From Lacinutrix sp. Hel_I_90 (GTDB lineage Bacteria > Bacteroidota > Bacteroidia > Flavobacteriales > Flavobacteriaceae), in contig NZ_JYNQ01000001.1 of NCBI RefSeq assembly GCF_000934685.1, forward strand, positions 2,530,501-2,594,500: a DNA stretch of 64,000 nucleotides. The letters run 5' to 3'. Below are positions 51,270 to 61,182 of this stretch, piece after piece. The position numbers were made by a program, and so were the translations under genes. The notes under the pieces were generated by a model. That model was not told the origin of the DNA. It did not search any database and was given only the letters and a program-made list of their open reading frames with translations. Positions within the stretch are counted from its first letter, which is position 1, and each line of letters begins with the position of its first letter.

Positions 51270-54200
51270 ATGAAAAGACTACTACTTTTTTTAACCCTTA
51301 TAGGAATGCTTTATATTCCTAAATCTTTTGCACAATTGGCTGCAGGGGATATTGCCTTTGTTGGCTTTAACACAGATGGCCCAGAAGGTTTTTCTTTTAT
51401 AACTTTAACAGAAATCCCTGCTGGTGAAATTATTTATTTCACCGATAGGGGTGTAGTGGATTCATCGAATTGGAGCCTAGCTTCTGAAGAAGTTTGGCGT
51501 TTTACGGCACCATCTGGTGCGGCTATATCTTGTGGTACGGTAATTTCAATGATAGAAGGAGCACCAGATACTTACACTATTTCTGGGGTTTCTGGCGCTT
51601 CAATGACTTGGATTTCAGGTTCAGGTGCAGTACCTATTATTAATCATGGTCCTGGAGACCAGATGTTGGCGTATCAATCTGCAACTGCAGCTCCCGCAAC
51701 TCCTGGAGATGTAACATTTATCACAGGTATACATACTAATTATGAGCCAGTGGATGTCGATGGGACCACTGGCTGGACAAATTCAGCAGTAGTATCTAGC
51801 ACTTCAGAGAGTGCTTTGCCTCCTGGCTTAACGAATGGTACTAATTGTCTTTCATTTGATTTTGGTTCAGGGGCAACAACTGAATCTGATAATTTTAAAT
51901 ATACAGGAACGCTTACAGGAACATCAACAGCTTTAAGAGCGGCTATAAATGACCCATCAAATTGGGATGTAAATATTGATCCAGCATATGATATTAATTC
52001 TAGTTCTGGTTATACTGGAGTTTCAGTAACCTGTGCTGCAGCTTGTACAGATCCAACGGTGCCAACGGTCACTTATACACCAACAACTGTTTGCGCAGGA
52101 AGCTCTACGACCTTAACTATTTCAGGCACTCTTAATGATGCCACAGAATGGGCTATTTATACAGGTTCATGTGGCGGCACAATAGTGGGAACCACCACTA
52201 CTTCTTCATTTGTGGTTACGCCTCCAACAGGAGCAACGACTTACTATGTAAGAGGTGAAGATGGTGCTGGATGTGTGGATGAATCCGCAGGTAGTTGTGG
52301 TTCAGTCACAGTGACAACAACCTTAGACGATGCAAGCTTTAGTTATAGCGCTGCTGCGTATTGCTCAAACGCTACAGATCCAACGCCAACGGTTACTGGT
52401 TTAGCTGGTGGTACATTCTCATCTACTGCTGGTCTTTCTATTAATTCGGGTACAGGAGTTATTGATGTTTCAGCGTCAACACCTGGAACGTATACGGTTA
52501 CTTATACGACTTCTGGAACTTGCCCGAATTCATCTGGCGTAAGCGTAACGATTAATGGGTTAGACAATGCTTCATTTAGTTATTCAGCAGCAGCGTACTG
52601 CTCAAACGCTACAGATCCAACACCAACGATTACTGGTTTAGCTGGCGGTACATTTACATCTACTGCTGGTCTTTCTATTAATGCGGGTACAGGAGTTATT
52701 GATGTTTCGGCTTCAACGCCTAGTACATATACCGTTACTTATACAACTTCAGGCACTTGTCCGAATTCATCTGGCGTAAGCGTAACAATTAATGCTTTAG
52801 ACGATGCTTCATTTAGTTATTCAGCAGCAGCGTATTGCTCAAACGCTACAGATCCAACGCCAACGATTACAGGTTTAACTGGTGGTACATTCTCATCTAC
52901 TGCTGGTCTTTCTATTAATGCGGGTACAGGAGTTATTGATGTTTCAGCATCAACACCTGGAACGTATACGGTTACTTATACGACTTCTGGAACTTGCCCG
53001 AATTCATCTGGCGTAAGCGTAACAATTAATGGGTTAGACAATGCTTCATTTAGTTATTCAGCAGCAGCGTATTGCTCAAACGCTACAGATCCAACACCAA
53101 CGATTACAGGTTTAGCTGGCGGTACATTTACATCTACTGCTGGTCTTTCTATTAATGCGGGTACAGGAGTTATTGATGTTTCGGCATCAACACCTGGAAC
53201 GTATACGGTTACTTATACGACTTCAGGCACTTGTCCGAATTCATCTGGCGTAAGCGTAACAATTAATGCTTTAGACGATGCTTCATTTAGTTATTCAGCA
53301 GCAGCGTATTGCTCAAACGCTACAGATCCAACGCCAACGGTTACTGGTTTAGCTGGTGGTACATTCTCATCTACTGCTGGTCTTTCTATTAATGCGGGTA
53401 CAGGAGTTATTGATGTTTCAGCATCAACACCTGGAACGTATACGGTTACTTATACGACTTCTGGAACTTGCCCGAATTCATCTGGCGTAAGCGTAACGAT
53501 TAATGGGTTAGACAATGCTTCATTTAGTTATTCAGCAGCAGCGTATTGCTCAAACGCTATAGATCCAACACCAACGGTTACAGGTTTAGCTGGCGGTACA
53601 TTTACATCTACTGCTGGTCTTTCTATTAATGCGGGTACAGGAGTTATTGATGTTTCAGCATCAACACCTGGAACGTATACGGTTACTTATACGACTTCTG
53701 GAACTTGCCCGAATTCATCTGGCGTAAGCGTAACAATTAATGGGTTAGACAATGCTTCATTTAGTTATTCAGCAGCAGCGTATTGCTCAAACGCTACAGA
53801 TCCAACACCAACGGTTACAGGTTTAGCTGGCGGTACATTTACATCTACTGCTGGTCTTTCTATTAATGCGGGTACAGGAGTTATTGATGTTTCAGCATCA
53901 ACACCTGGAACGTATACAGTTACTTATACGACTTCTGGAACTTGCCCGAATTCATCTGGCGTAAGCGTAACAATTAATGGGTTAGACAATGCTTCATTTA
54001 GTTATTCAGCAGCAGCGTATTGCTCAAACGCTACAGATTCAACACCAACGATTACAGGTTTAGCTGGCGGTACATTTACATCTACTGCTGGTCTTTCTAT
54101 TAATGCGGGTACAGGAGTTATTGATGTTTCAGCATCAACACCTGGAACGTATACGGTTACTTATACGACTTCTGGAACTTGCCCGAATTCATCTAATGTG

Positions 54201-55169
54201 AGTGTAACGGTTAATGGCTTGCCAACAGTAAACTATACTGCACTTGCCGATTTATGTCTCGATGCTGGTGTTCAAGCTGGTTTAGGTGGCGGAACAGCTA
54301 CAGGTGGTGTCTATTCTGGAACAGGTGTTACTGATGATGGTAACGGAACAACCTATTCTTTCGATCCCGCAGCAGCTGGTGTTGGTGTACATACCCTAAC
54401 GTATACCTTTACAAATGCTAACGGTTGTACAAACGCAGCTTCTGATGCTGTAGAAGTATTCGCTTTACCAACCGTAACATTTACTGCACCTGCAGATTTA
54501 TGTGTTGATGCTGGTGTTCAACCTGGTTTAGGTGGCGGAACAGCTACAGGCGGTGTATATTCAGGAACAGGTGTTACTGATGATGGAAATGGAACAACCT
54601 ATTCTTTCGATCCAGCAGCAGCTGGTGTTGGTGTACATACCCTAACGTATACCTTTACAAATGGTAACGGTTGTACAAATGCTGCTTCTGATGATATTGA
54701 AGTATTAAATGCAGACAATACGGTTTCTCAAGTTGTTGATGTGTTAACAGCGAATCAAGCTGGAGCCACGTACCAGTGGTACGAGTGCCCCAACACTTTA
54801 TTATCGGGAGAGATTAGCCAGAGTTTTACAGCGCCTGCCCTTGGTGATTACAAAGTGGTGGTAACCAATGGGAATTGTGTTGTTGAATCAGCATGTATTT
54901 CAGTAACGACATTAGGTCTCGATACCTTTGACGTAGAATCTAAATTTTCTATGTATCCAAACCCTAGTAATGAACAGGTGAAAATTAAGTCTACTATTGG
55001 TGGTACTTTTGAAATTGTTAATTTACTAGGCCAAAAGGTAAAAGCATTTAGAGTTAAAGCCAATGTAGAGACTACGGTTTTTATTGGAGAGTTAAGTGAA
55101 GGCTTGTATCTTGTTAAAGCGACGGATCGTTCTAATATAGCTAGCAAAAAATTAATTATAAAAAAGTAA
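51270..55169 (+). CDS. Large T9SS-exported repeat protein, 1299 aa
   Basis: Signal peptide ([20 protein letters not shown], cut about residue 22), an N-terminal domain (about 23-250) starting [20 protein letters not shown], an Ig-like domain (about 255-350), eight near-identical 79-aa repeats (residues 352-983), two 82-aa repeats (984-1147) with [20 protein letters not shown], a further domain with two cysteines and a C-terminal type A sorting domain ([16 protein letters not shown] to the final KKLIIKK). The protein should cross the outer membrane by T9SS and be bound to the surface or released. Probably an adhesin or filament-like surface protein; specificity unknown. Confidence 0.9.
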   Translation: MKRLLLFLTLIGMLYIPKSFAQLAAGDIAFVGFNTDGPEGFSFITLTEIPAGEIIYFTDRGVVDSSNWSLASEEVWRFTAPSGAAISCGTVISMIEGAPDTYTISGVSGASMTWISGSGAVPIINHGPGDQMLAYQSATAAPATPGDVTFITGIHTNYEPVDVDGTTGWTNSAVVSSTSESALPPGLTNGTNCLSFDFGSGATTESDNFKYTGTLTGTSTALRAAINDPSNWDVNIDPAYDINSSSGYTGVSVTCAAACTDPTVPTVTYTPTTVCAGSSTTLTISGTLNDATEWAIYTGSCGGTIVGTTTTSSFVVTPPTGATTYYVRGEDGAGCVDESAGSCGSVTVTTTLDDASFSYSAAAYCSNATDPTPTVTGLAGGTFSSTAGLSINSGTGVIDVSASTPGTYTVTYTTSGTCPNSSGVSVTINGLDNASFSYSAAAYCSNATDPTPTITGLAGGTFTSTAGLSINAGTGVIDVSASTPSTYTVTYTTSGTCPNSSGVSVTINALDDASFSYSAAAYCSNATDPTPTITGLTGGTFSSTAGLSINAGTGVIDVSASTPGTYTVTYTTSGTCPNSSGVSVTINGLDNASFSYSAAAYCSNATDPTPTITGLAGGTFTSTAGLSINAGTGVIDVSASTPGTYTVTYTTSGTCPNSSGVSVTINALDDASFSYSAAAYCSNATDPTPTVTGLAGGTFSSTAGLSINAGTGVIDVSASTPGTYTVTYTTSGTCPNSSGVSVTINGLDNASFSYSAAAYCSNAIDPTPTVTGLAGGTFTSTAGLSINAGTGVIDVSASTPGTYTVTYTTSGTCPNSSGVSVTINGLDNASFSYSAAAYCSNATDPTPTVTGLAGGTFTSTAGLSINAGTGVIDVSASTPGTYTVTYTTSGTCPNSSGVSVTINGLDNASFSYSAAAYCSNATDSTPTITGLAGGTFTSTAGLSINAGTGVIDVSASTPGTYTVTYTTSGTCPNSSNVSVTVNGLPTVNYTALADLCLDAGVQAGLGGGTATGGVYSGTGVTDDGNGTTYSFDPAAAGVGVHTLTYTFTNANGCTNAASDAVEVFALPTVTFTAPADLCVDAGVQPGLGGGTATGGVYSGTGVTDDGNGTTYSFDPAAAGVGVHTLTYTFTNGNGCTNAASDDIEVLNADNTVSQVVDVLTANQAGATYQWYECPNTLLSGEISQSFTAPALGDYKVVVTNGNCVVESACISVTTLGLDTFDVESKFSMYPNPSNEQVKIKSTIGGTFEIVNLLGQKVKAFRVKANVETTVFIGELSEGLYLVKATDRSNIASKKLIIKK
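52323..54218 (+). repeat. Eight tandem 237-bp coding repeats
   Basis: Units start at 52323 + n x 237 (n = 0-7). Each encodes a 79-aa Ig-like domain beginning LD(D/N)[14 protein letters not shown] and ending [12 protein letters not shown](G/A). DNA identity is very high. The D/N and G/A letters alternate as a two-unit pattern in units 1-5, then become constant in 6-8. Confidence 0.95.
54219..54710 (+). repeat. Two tandem 246-bp coding repeats
   Basis: Two 82-aa units (54219-54464 and 54465-54710), each with DAGVQ(A/P)[12 protein letters not shown] and YTFTN(A/G)NGCTNAASD, following the 79-aa series directly. Confidence 0.9.
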
Positions 55170-55190
55170 CTTAATAAGTAGTTTATATAA

Positions 55191-55229
55191 AAAGCGTGAA
55201 TTCTTTATAGAATTCACGCTTTGTTTTTT
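55191..55229. terminator. Terminator after the T9SS repeat protein
   Basis: 13-bp perfect stem (55191-55203 with 55210-55222), loop TTTATA, then GTTTTTT. The gene on the other side (55257) is convergent and may use it too. Confidence 0.85.
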
Positions 55230-55256
55230 AATAAAAATAGTGTTGTCTTTGGACGT

Positions 55257-55781
55257 TTAATCAACATAATCCAACTCTGTAAAAGAGCCGGTCATTGCTG
55301 TGGTATTATTGCCATCTATAGAGGAAGCGGTAATACTAAAATGTCCTGAAATTAAACGATGTCCAGGTGCTGTTGGGTGTTGTCTATTATTAGTAATAGT
55401 GGCGCTACCGCTTGTTGAAAAATATGAAATCTGAGGTTGTTGCTGTCTTATCAGGGTGTAGGTCGTAAAACTATTTGAATCTATATTTCCCATTTCTTTA
55501 ATAGTACCAGCGCTAAAACCCCCTGTTCCATTTAAAAACAGTGTAATCATTTCTCCGTTAATATCTGCAATATCAATGCTTAAGGTGTTGCCATTTGTTC
55601 CTTTTGTAATGTTATAAACGCCTACTATATATGAATAGTCGGAATACGCACCGCCATTAATTACGGCTTGAAATGCAGCTTCTTGTGCAGGAGTGTTGTC
55701 AATAGCATCATCATCATCCTTATTGCATGATAGTGTGATAATAGATAAAAATAATAAAGAGAAAAGACGAAGGTTTTTCAT
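55257..55781 (-). CDS. Hypothetical lipoprotein, 174 aa
   Basis: Lipoprotein signal (MKNLRLFSLLFLSIITLSCN, lipobox T-L-S-C at 16-19) followed by an acidic stretch of K and D residues (NKDDDDAIDN), a frequent sorting signal of surface-exposed lipoproteins in this phylum. The body is beta-rich: SDYSYIVGVYNITKGTNGNT, YTLIRQQQPQISYFSTSGSA and GHRLISGHFSITASSIDGNN. It looks like the DUF6252-like class of flavobacterial lipoproteins, but I am not sure. Convergent with the repeat protein gene. Confidence 0.7.
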   Translation of the reverse strand: MKNLRLFSLLFLSIITLSCNKDDDDAIDNTPAQEAAFQAVINGGAYSDYSYIVGVYNITKGTNGNTLSIDIADINGEMITLFLNGTGGFSAGTIKEMGNIDSNSFTTYTLIRQQQPQISYFSTSGSATITNNRQHPTAPGHRLISGHFSITASSIDGNNTTAMTGSFTELDYVD

Positions 55782-56021
55782 GTTTTTGGGGTTTAAGTTA
55801 CGTGTCAGTGAGAAGTATGTTCTTTTGTAGCTACTTGATGTTTTGATTTGGGTCTGTTTTAATGGCTTAATTTCAATAAAAAAAGGAGACTAATTTATGC
55901 TATATTCTTTAAAAAAAAAATAAATCTACAGATGTTTTTGTCTTGAGTATTCAGCCTACAAGGTAAATAGATTAAATAGTTTATCAAGAGGCATTTGATT
56001 TTTTCAATAAATTAAGGCCTA

Positions 56022-56492
56022 TTAAATTTTAATTTGCCGCTCAATCTGCTGGTCTAAAGAAATAAACGTTTCAGTGCGTGATACACCCGCTATAGATTGA
56101 ATCTCACTATTTAATAAATGCATTAAATGGGCATTGTCCTTACATAACATTTTGATAAGAATACTCCAGTTTCCAGTTGTGTAATGACATTCTAAAACTT
56201 CGGGAATTTTTTTAAGCTGTTTTACAGCTTCAGGATTACTCATGGCTTTATCCAGATAAATACCAACAAAAGCCATCGTTGTATAGCCCAGAACTTTGGG
56301 ATTGATTACAAATTTAGAACCTGCAATTAAATTAGATTTTTCAAGCTTTCTTAGACGTTGATGTATCGCTGCTCCCGAGATACCAACTTGACGCGCTATT
56401 TCTAAAACGGAAGTTCTGGCATCTTGCATTAACGCGCGCAGTATCTTTTTATCGATACCGTCTATGTGTATGTTTTGGTTTATAACTTTCAT
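56022..56492 (-). CDS. Lrp/AsnC family transcriptional regulator
   Basis: 156 aa. N-terminal winged helix-turn-helix (about 10-65: KILRALMQDARTSVLEIARQ, VGISGAAIHQRLRKLEKSNL) and a C-terminal RAM ligand-binding domain with FVGIYLDKAMSNPEAVKQLK and HYTTGNWSILIKMLC. Members bind amino acids as octamers and control amino-acid metabolism. It lies downstream of the saccharopine-dehydrogenase-like gene on the same strand (277 bases apart), so a link with lysine metabolism is possible. A REP-like hairpin precedes its start. Confidence 0.95.
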   Translation of the reverse strand: MKVINQNIHIDGIDKKILRALMQDARTSVLEIARQVGISGAAIHQRLRKLEKSNLIAGSKFVINPKVLGYTTMAFVGIYLDKAMSNPEAVKQLKKIPEVLECHYTTGNWSILIKMLCKDNAHLMHLLNSEIQSIAGVSRTETFISLDQQIERQIKI

Positions 56493-56507
56493 ATGAGTCT
56501 TTTATCC

Positions 56508-56525
56508 TTTCTGCGACGGCAGAAA
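56508..56525. repeat. REP-like hairpin upstream of the Lrp gene
   Basis: TTTCTGC (56508-56514), loop GACG, GCAGAAA (56519-56525), flanked on the minus strand by TCATT. Same general form as the palindrome at 31780 (TCATT plus short GC-rich stem). Further palindromic bits at 56614-56637 and 56748-56762 make this gap look like a repeat-rich spot. Confidence 0.4.
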
Positions 56526-56689
56526 ATGATTAAGTTTTAATTTGTTATAATTAAAGCGAATGATGCTTTAATCTAAAACATAAAAGTAATCAAATGATTT
56601 TAATTTGAAATGACATTTCCCTTCAGGAATGGAAATGGCTTCCATTTTTATACTAAAAAGGAAAAATATATCGTGTACAGCCCCAATCT

Positions 56690-56728
56690 AAAAAAACCTC
56701 AACGCAATTTTAAAAATCGTGTTGAGGC
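56690..56728 (-). terminator. Terminator of the saccharopine-dehydrogenase-like gene
   Basis: Read on the minus strand: CCTCAAC (56727-56721), loop, GTTGAGG (56703-56697), then a run of T residues down to 56691. It precedes the Lrp gene, which therefore likely has its own promoter. Confidence 0.7.
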
Positions 56729-56768
56729 TGTGTGGTAGCCTAACGACCGTCAGGCAGGCGCCTTAATT

Positions 56769-58133
56769 TTAAGCGTTTAAAGGATTGTATCCTAAATACG
56801 GTACCTCTTTCTCTTTAAAAGCAATACCATAAGTTTCTAATTCTTTTAAAATAGGATTGTAAACCTCTTTGTTGATGGGTCTTAGAACACCAGGTATTGT
56901 TATTTTTTTGTTCAAAATAGCTAAAGCTGCAATAGCCACCGGTAAACCTACCGTTTTTGCCATAGCAGTATAGGTTTGGTCTTCTCCTAAAGTGACCATT
57001 GTTGAGTCAATTTGATGTTTTTCGCCGTTTAATTCATAGCCAAATTTGTGATACATGACAATCATATCTTTGTCCGTTTTATCTAAAGTCCAGCTATCCA
57101 TTAAAATCTTTTGTAAGATTTGTGCTGGCGTTGCTTTTTTAAGACCTACCATTTTTGTAGAACTAAAAATATCCAACTCTTCAAATTTGTCCCAAATAAT
57201 ATCGTCCTGATCGATTTTTAAGGCATGTCTGAATTTTAATTCTACAGAGTCTGTTGGGCTATAGGCTAAAAAAGAGTTCACAAAATCACGATAACTCATG
57301 TTTTCACTATCGTCTATAGTGTAGCTGTCATCGGTGAGACCAAGTGCGACAAATATATTCCATGCCCGGCTAAAGCCAACACGACGAATCGTACCGCGGT
57401 AGAGTGTCTTTACATTATCGAGGGCATAAATACTCTGGTATTTTAGCGAATCACGGTTAGCATAGCCTTCAAAACGTCCAAAACCTTCAACATCTAAAAA
57501 TTCTGTTCGTCTAAATAAGCGATTATAAGGTATGTACTTATAAGTGCCTTCCTGCAGAAATTTAGCAGCACTACCTTGTCCTGCAACCACAACATTTCTT
57601 GGGTTCCAGGTAAATTTATAATTCCATAGGTTGTTGTCGCTTTCTGGTGCGACTAAACCACCAGTAAACGATTCGAATAAAATTATTTTACCACCTTTAT
57701 CTCTAATACGATCTATGACCTGCATCGCACTCATATGGTCAATACCAGGATCTACACCAATCTCGTTCATAAATACTAAGCCTTTTTTCTTTACTTGTGT
57801 GTCTAAAGCCTGCATTTCGTCACTCACATAGGAAGCGGTCACCATATTTTTATCATAGGTGATGCAGTCTTTAGCTACTTCAATATGAAAACGAGCAGGC
57901 AGCATTGAAATAACGAGGTCTGCATTTTGCACGGCTTCTGCTCTAGATTTTTTATTAAAAACATCTAAAGTAATGGCCGTTGCATTTTCGTGATTGTTTA
58001 TTAGTTTTAAAGCAGTGGCAATATCTAAATCACCAACAGTAATATGAAGGGCTTCACTTTTAGATTTTTCTAATAAATATTTAATTAAATAGGAAGTGGA
58101 TTTTCCCGAACCTATGACCAAAATCTTTCGCAT
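56769..58133 (-). CDS. Saccharopine dehydrogenase family oxidoreductase
   Basis: 454 aa. N-terminal Rossmann domain (MRKILVIGSGKSTSYLIKYL), DLVISMLPARFHIEVAKDCI and NMVTASYVSDEMQAL, then MNEIGVDPGIDHMSAMQVID, which is the diagnostic block of saccharopine/lysine-ketoglutarate reductase family enzymes, and a C-terminal domain ending EVPYLGYNPLNA. Saccharopine dehydrogenases take part in lysine breakdown or synthesis via saccharopine; carboxynorspermidine dehydrogenase is the other branch. Length and sequence style fit the Bacteroidota lysine-degradation form. Lrp follows on the same strand. Confidence 0.9.
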   Translation of the reverse strand: MRKILVIGSGKSTSYLIKYLLEKSKSEALHITVGDLDIATALKLINNHENATAITLDVFNKKSRAEAVQNADLVISMLPARFHIEVAKDCITYDKNMVTASYVSDEMQALDTQVKKKGLVFMNEIGVDPGIDHMSAMQVIDRIRDKGGKIILFESFTGGLVAPESDNNLWNYKFTWNPRNVVVAGQGSAAKFLQEGTYKYIPYNRLFRRTEFLDVEGFGRFEGYANRDSLKYQSIYALDNVKTLYRGTIRRVGFSRAWNIFVALGLTDDSYTIDDSENMSYRDFVNSFLAYSPTDSVELKFRHALKIDQDDIIWDKFEELDIFSSTKMVGLKKATPAQILQKILMDSWTLDKTDKDMIVMYHKFGYELNGEKHQIDSTMVTLGEDQTYTAMAKTVGLPVAIAALAILNKKITIPGVLRPINKEVYNPILKELETYGIAFKEKEVPYLGYNPLNA

Positions 58134-58257
58134 AATGAGAATTGTTGAGTAGTTTTGCGTTTAGTAATTTAATTCTATGAATACATAAAATGCATTGCAG
58201 TGAGATGGCGAATGTAGTAAAATTGAAACGTTATTAAAACTCAAACACAAAAAAAAT

Positions 58258-58656
58258 ATGAATAAAAAAGTACTGATTTCAGGAGGGGTTCTTGGTATAT
58301 TAGCCGTTTTAATTGGTGCTTTTGCAGCCCATGGATTAAAATCTATAATCTCCATCGAGGCGATACAATCTTTTGAAACGGGCGTGCGTTACCAGATGTA
58401 TCATGCCTTACTATTATTATACGTTGGAGGGTCTTCTATGCTTTCCTTAAAAGTTAAAAAAACTATTTTCTATTTAGTGATTGTCGGTATCCTTTGCTTT
58501 TCAGGTTCTATTTATGGCTTAGCAACGAATACATTATCAGGTTTCGATTTTAAAACAATAGCTTTTATTACCCCAATAGGAGGACTTTTTTTAGTAGGTG
58601 CCTGGATAGCAATGATTATCGGGTTTTTTAAGTTTAAAAATTTTAAAATGAATTAA
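58258..58656 (+). CDS. DUF423 membrane protein
   Basis: 132 aa with four hydrophobic segments. GALAVLIGAFAAHGLKS-like start (here GILAVLIGAFAAHGLKSIIS), SFETGVRYQMYHALLLLYVG and CFSGSIYGLA, TPIGGLFLVGAWIAM are the family blocks of DUF423 (YwdK/YgdD). Inner-membrane protein, function unknown. Divergent from the saccharopine-dehydrogenase-like gene. Confidence 0.93.
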   Translation: MNKKVLISGGVLGILAVLIGAFAAHGLKSIISIEAIQSFETGVRYQMYHALLLLYVGGSSMLSLKVKKTIFYLVIVGILCFSGSIYGLATNTLSGFDFKTIAFITPIGGLFLVGAWIAMIIGFFKFKNFKMN

Positions 58657-58692
58657 TCTTTAATTTAACGTCGCTTTTTTTATAATAATCAT

Positions 58693-58700
58693 TAATTTTG
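58693..58700 (+). promoter_or_regulatory. -7 promoter element of pckA
   Basis: TAATTTTG matches TAnnTTTG and ends 23 bases before the ATG at 58724, predicting a leader of about 15 nt. Confidence 0.6.
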
Positions 58701-58723
58701 TCTCTTAAACAACAAACTAAATT

Positions 58724-60340
58724 ATGGTAAACCATACAGACTCTGCGAAATCGATTTCGTTAGAACAATACGGTATTAAGAATGCTACTATTCGATATCA
58801 ATTATCACCTAAAGATCTACAGGAGATTACAATAGAAAAGGGCCAAGGTGTCGCGGCTTCCTCCGGCGCCTTAGCGGTTAACACTGGAGAATTTACAGGC
58901 CGTTCTCCTAAAGACCGCTTTATTGTAAAGGATGATATTACAAAAGACCGCGTGTGGTGGAGTAATATAAATATTCCTTTTGATTCGGATAAATTTGATA
59001 AGCTTTACGATAAAGTAACGACTTACTTATCAGAAAAAGAGGTGTTCGTTAGAGATAGTTATGCTTGCGCAGATGAGAACTATAAATTAAACATTCGTGT
59101 AATTAACGAGTATCCTTGGAGTAACATGTTCGCTTACAACATGTTTTTACGCCCAACTGAAGCTGAGTTACAAAACTTCTCTCCAGAATGGACTGTTGTA
59201 AATGCGCCTGGTTTTATGGCAAATCCGGAAGAAGATGGTACGCGCCAGCATAATTTTGCTATTCTAAACTTTACAAAAAAAATCGCCTTAATTGGAGGAA
59301 CTGGTTATACAGGAGAAATTAAGAAAGGTATTTTTTCTGCACTTAATTTTATTTTACCAGTATTTAAAGAAACGTTGCCAATGCACTGTAGTGCAAATGT
59401 TGGAAAAGATGGTGATACAGCTATTTTCTTTGGTTTATCTGGTACAGGAAAAACAACCTTGTCAACAGATCCAGATAGAAGTTTAATTGGTGATGACGAG
59501 CATGGTTGGACAAAAGAAAATACAGTATTTAATTTTGAAGGGGGTTGTTATGCTAAGGTTATAAACTTATCTCGTGAACAAGAGCCAGAAATTTATGATG
59601 CGATTAAAAAAGGGGCCATTCTTGAAAACGTTATTTTAAATGATAAGGGAGCGGTTGATTTTGAAGATACCTCGATTACGGAGAATACACGTGTAAGCTA
59701 TCCTATTGATTACATCGAAAACATTAGAGTGCCATCTATAGGTGAAAACCCAAAGAACATCTTCTTTTTAACAGCAGATGCGTTTGGTGTATTGCCTCCA
59801 ATTTCTAAGTTAACACCAGCACAAGCAGCCTACCACTTTATCTCTGGTTATACGGCTAAAGTAGCAGGAACAGAAGCGGGTATAGTAGAACCACAGCCGT
59901 CGTTTTCAGCATGTTTTGGGGCACCATTTATGCCTTTACATCCCACAAAATACGCCGAGATGTTAAGTAAGAAAATGAAAGATTCTAATGTAAATGTATG
60001 GTTAGTAAATACGGGATGGTCTGGTGGATCTTACGGTGTAGGAAGTCGTATGAAACTAAAATACACACGTGCCATGATAACTGCAGTATTAAATGGTGAT
60101 TTAGGGCTGTATAATTACGACGATTATCACATTCACTCTGTATTTGGAGTGGCGCAACCAAGGTCTTGTCCTGGCGTTCCATCTGAAGTATTGAGTCCAA
60201 GAACAACATGGAATAATGATAAAGCCTATTACGATACGGCATTTAAATTGGCTAATGCGTTTAGAGAAAATTTTAATAAATTTGAAGAAAACGCTAGCGA
60301 AGAAATAAGAAGAGGCGGACCACAGCGTTATTCCTATTAA
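58724..60340 (+). CDS. pckA: Phosphoenolpyruvate carboxykinase (ATP)
   Basis: 538 aa. The enzyme interconverts oxaloacetate and PEP with ATP in gluconeogenesis. Conserved blocks: NTGEFTGRSPKDRFIVKDD near the N-terminus, HCSANVGKDGDTAIFFGLSG then GTGKTTLSTDPDRSLIGDDE (P-loop/kinase-1a and the metal-binding Asp pair), and GYTAKVAGTEAGIVEPQPSF with the conserved Thr. The end RRGGPQRYSY is typical. ATP rather than GTP type by length and motifs. A strong shared terminator lies downstream. Confidence 0.98.
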   Translation: MVNHTDSAKSISLEQYGIKNATIRYQLSPKDLQEITIEKGQGVAASSGALAVNTGEFTGRSPKDRFIVKDDITKDRVWWSNINIPFDSDKFDKLYDKVTTYLSEKEVFVRDSYACADENYKLNIRVINEYPWSNMFAYNMFLRPTEAELQNFSPEWTVVNAPGFMANPEEDGTRQHNFAILNFTKKIALIGGTGYTGEIKKGIFSALNFILPVFKETLPMHCSANVGKDGDTAIFFGLSGTGKTTLSTDPDRSLIGDDEHGWTKENTVFNFEGGCYAKVINLSREQEPEIYDAIKKGAILENVILNDKGAVDFEDTSITENTRVSYPIDYIENIRVPSIGENPKNIFFLTADAFGVLPPISKLTPAQAAYHFISGYTAKVAGTEAGIVEPQPSFSACFGAPFMPLHPTKYAEMLSKKMKDSNVNVWLVNTGWSGGSYGVGSRMKLKYTRAMITAVLNGDLGLYNYDDYHIHSVFGVAQPRSCPGVPSEVLSPRTTWNNDKAYYDTAFKLANAFRENFNKFEENASEEIRRGGPQRYSY

Positions 60341-60355
60341 TTATATACAAGTAAA

Positions 60356-60392
60356 CCTAAAAAAAAGCGACCAATTGGTCGCTTTTTTTAGG
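60356..60392. terminator. Bidirectional terminator between pckA and hemD
   Basis: A near-perfect 37-base palindrome centred on AATT (60356-60392) with eight A residues left and seven T right around the GCGACC/GGTCGC stem. Confidence 0.88.
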
Positions 60393-60405
60393 TCTTTAAT
60401 TCGAG

Positions 60406-61182
60406 TTATTTTTTGTTAACCGAATCTATATATTTCTTTAAAGCCATCGTCATTGAAGGGGTCTCTGGTGTTGGAGCAGAAATATCTACTCTTAAGCCTT
60501 TAGCTTCAACCGCTTTTATGGTAGAATTACCAAAAACAGCAATGCGGGTATCGTTTTGTTTAAAATCAGGGAAATTATGGAATAAAGAATCTATACCACT
60601 TGGACTAAAAAACACCAAAATGTCATACGTTACATTTTCTAAGTCCGATAAATCACTTATTACCGTTCTATAAAAAACGGCTTCTTTCCACTTTACATCT
60701 AAAGCGTTTAAAACTTCAGGAACTTCTGGTTTTAATTTATCTGTAGTAGGTAATAAAAACACTTCGTCTTTATACTTTTTTATTAAAGGGGATAATTCTT
60801 CAAAAGTTCTCTTTCCTACATAAATTTTACGCTTTCTATAAACAACGTACTTTTGAAGATAATAAGCAACAGCTTCACTCTGGCAAAAATACTTCATACT
60901 ATCAGGTACTTTAAAGCGCATTTCTTCTGCTACTCTAAAATAATGATCTACAGCATTTCTGCTGGTTAAAACAATAGCCGTAAATTTAGAGAGGTCAATT
61001 TTTTGTTGTCTGATTTCTTTCGAAGGTACCCCTTCTACGTGAATAAAAGGTCTAAAGTCTATTTTAACCTTCTGTCTTTCAGACAAATCGAAATATGGCG
61101 AATTTTCTATTTTAGGTTCTGGTTGCGAGACTAAAATTGTTTTCACTTTCATATTTTTTTTAGTTTTGTTTAACTCACTCAT
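60406..61182 (-). CDS. hemD: Uroporphyrinogen-III synthase
   Basis: 258 aa. HemD closes hydroxymethylbilane to uroporphyrinogen III in heme synthesis. The family is variable, but KTILVSQPEPKIENSPYFDL, TAIVLTSRNAVDHYFRVAEE, and the end of domain two with DILVFFSPSGIDSLFHNFPD and RIAVFGNSTIKAVEAKGLRV are recognisable. The ATG at 61182 overlaps the stop of the upstream DUF4271 gene (ATGA); an internal ATG at 61152 (MKVKTILVSQ) is an alternative start that fits the family better. Confidence 0.9.
   Translation of the reverse strand: MSELNKTKKNMKVKTILVSQPEPKIENSPYFDLSERQKVKIDFRPFIHVEGVPSKEIRQQKIDLSKFTAIVLTSRNAVDHYFRVAEEMRFKVPDSMKYFCQSEAVAYYLQKYVVYRKRKIYVGKRTFEELSPLIKKYKDEVFLLPTTDKLKPEVPEVLNALDVKWKEAVFYRTVISDLSDLENVTYDILVFFSPSGIDSLFHNFPDFKQNDTRIAVFGNSTIKAVEAKGLRVDISAPTPETPSMTMALKKYIDSVNKK

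Noticed and set aside
52323-54218. Regular repeats as a possible CRISPR array
   Set aside because: Units of 237 bp lie in one open frame, without spacers; they are protein domain repeats.
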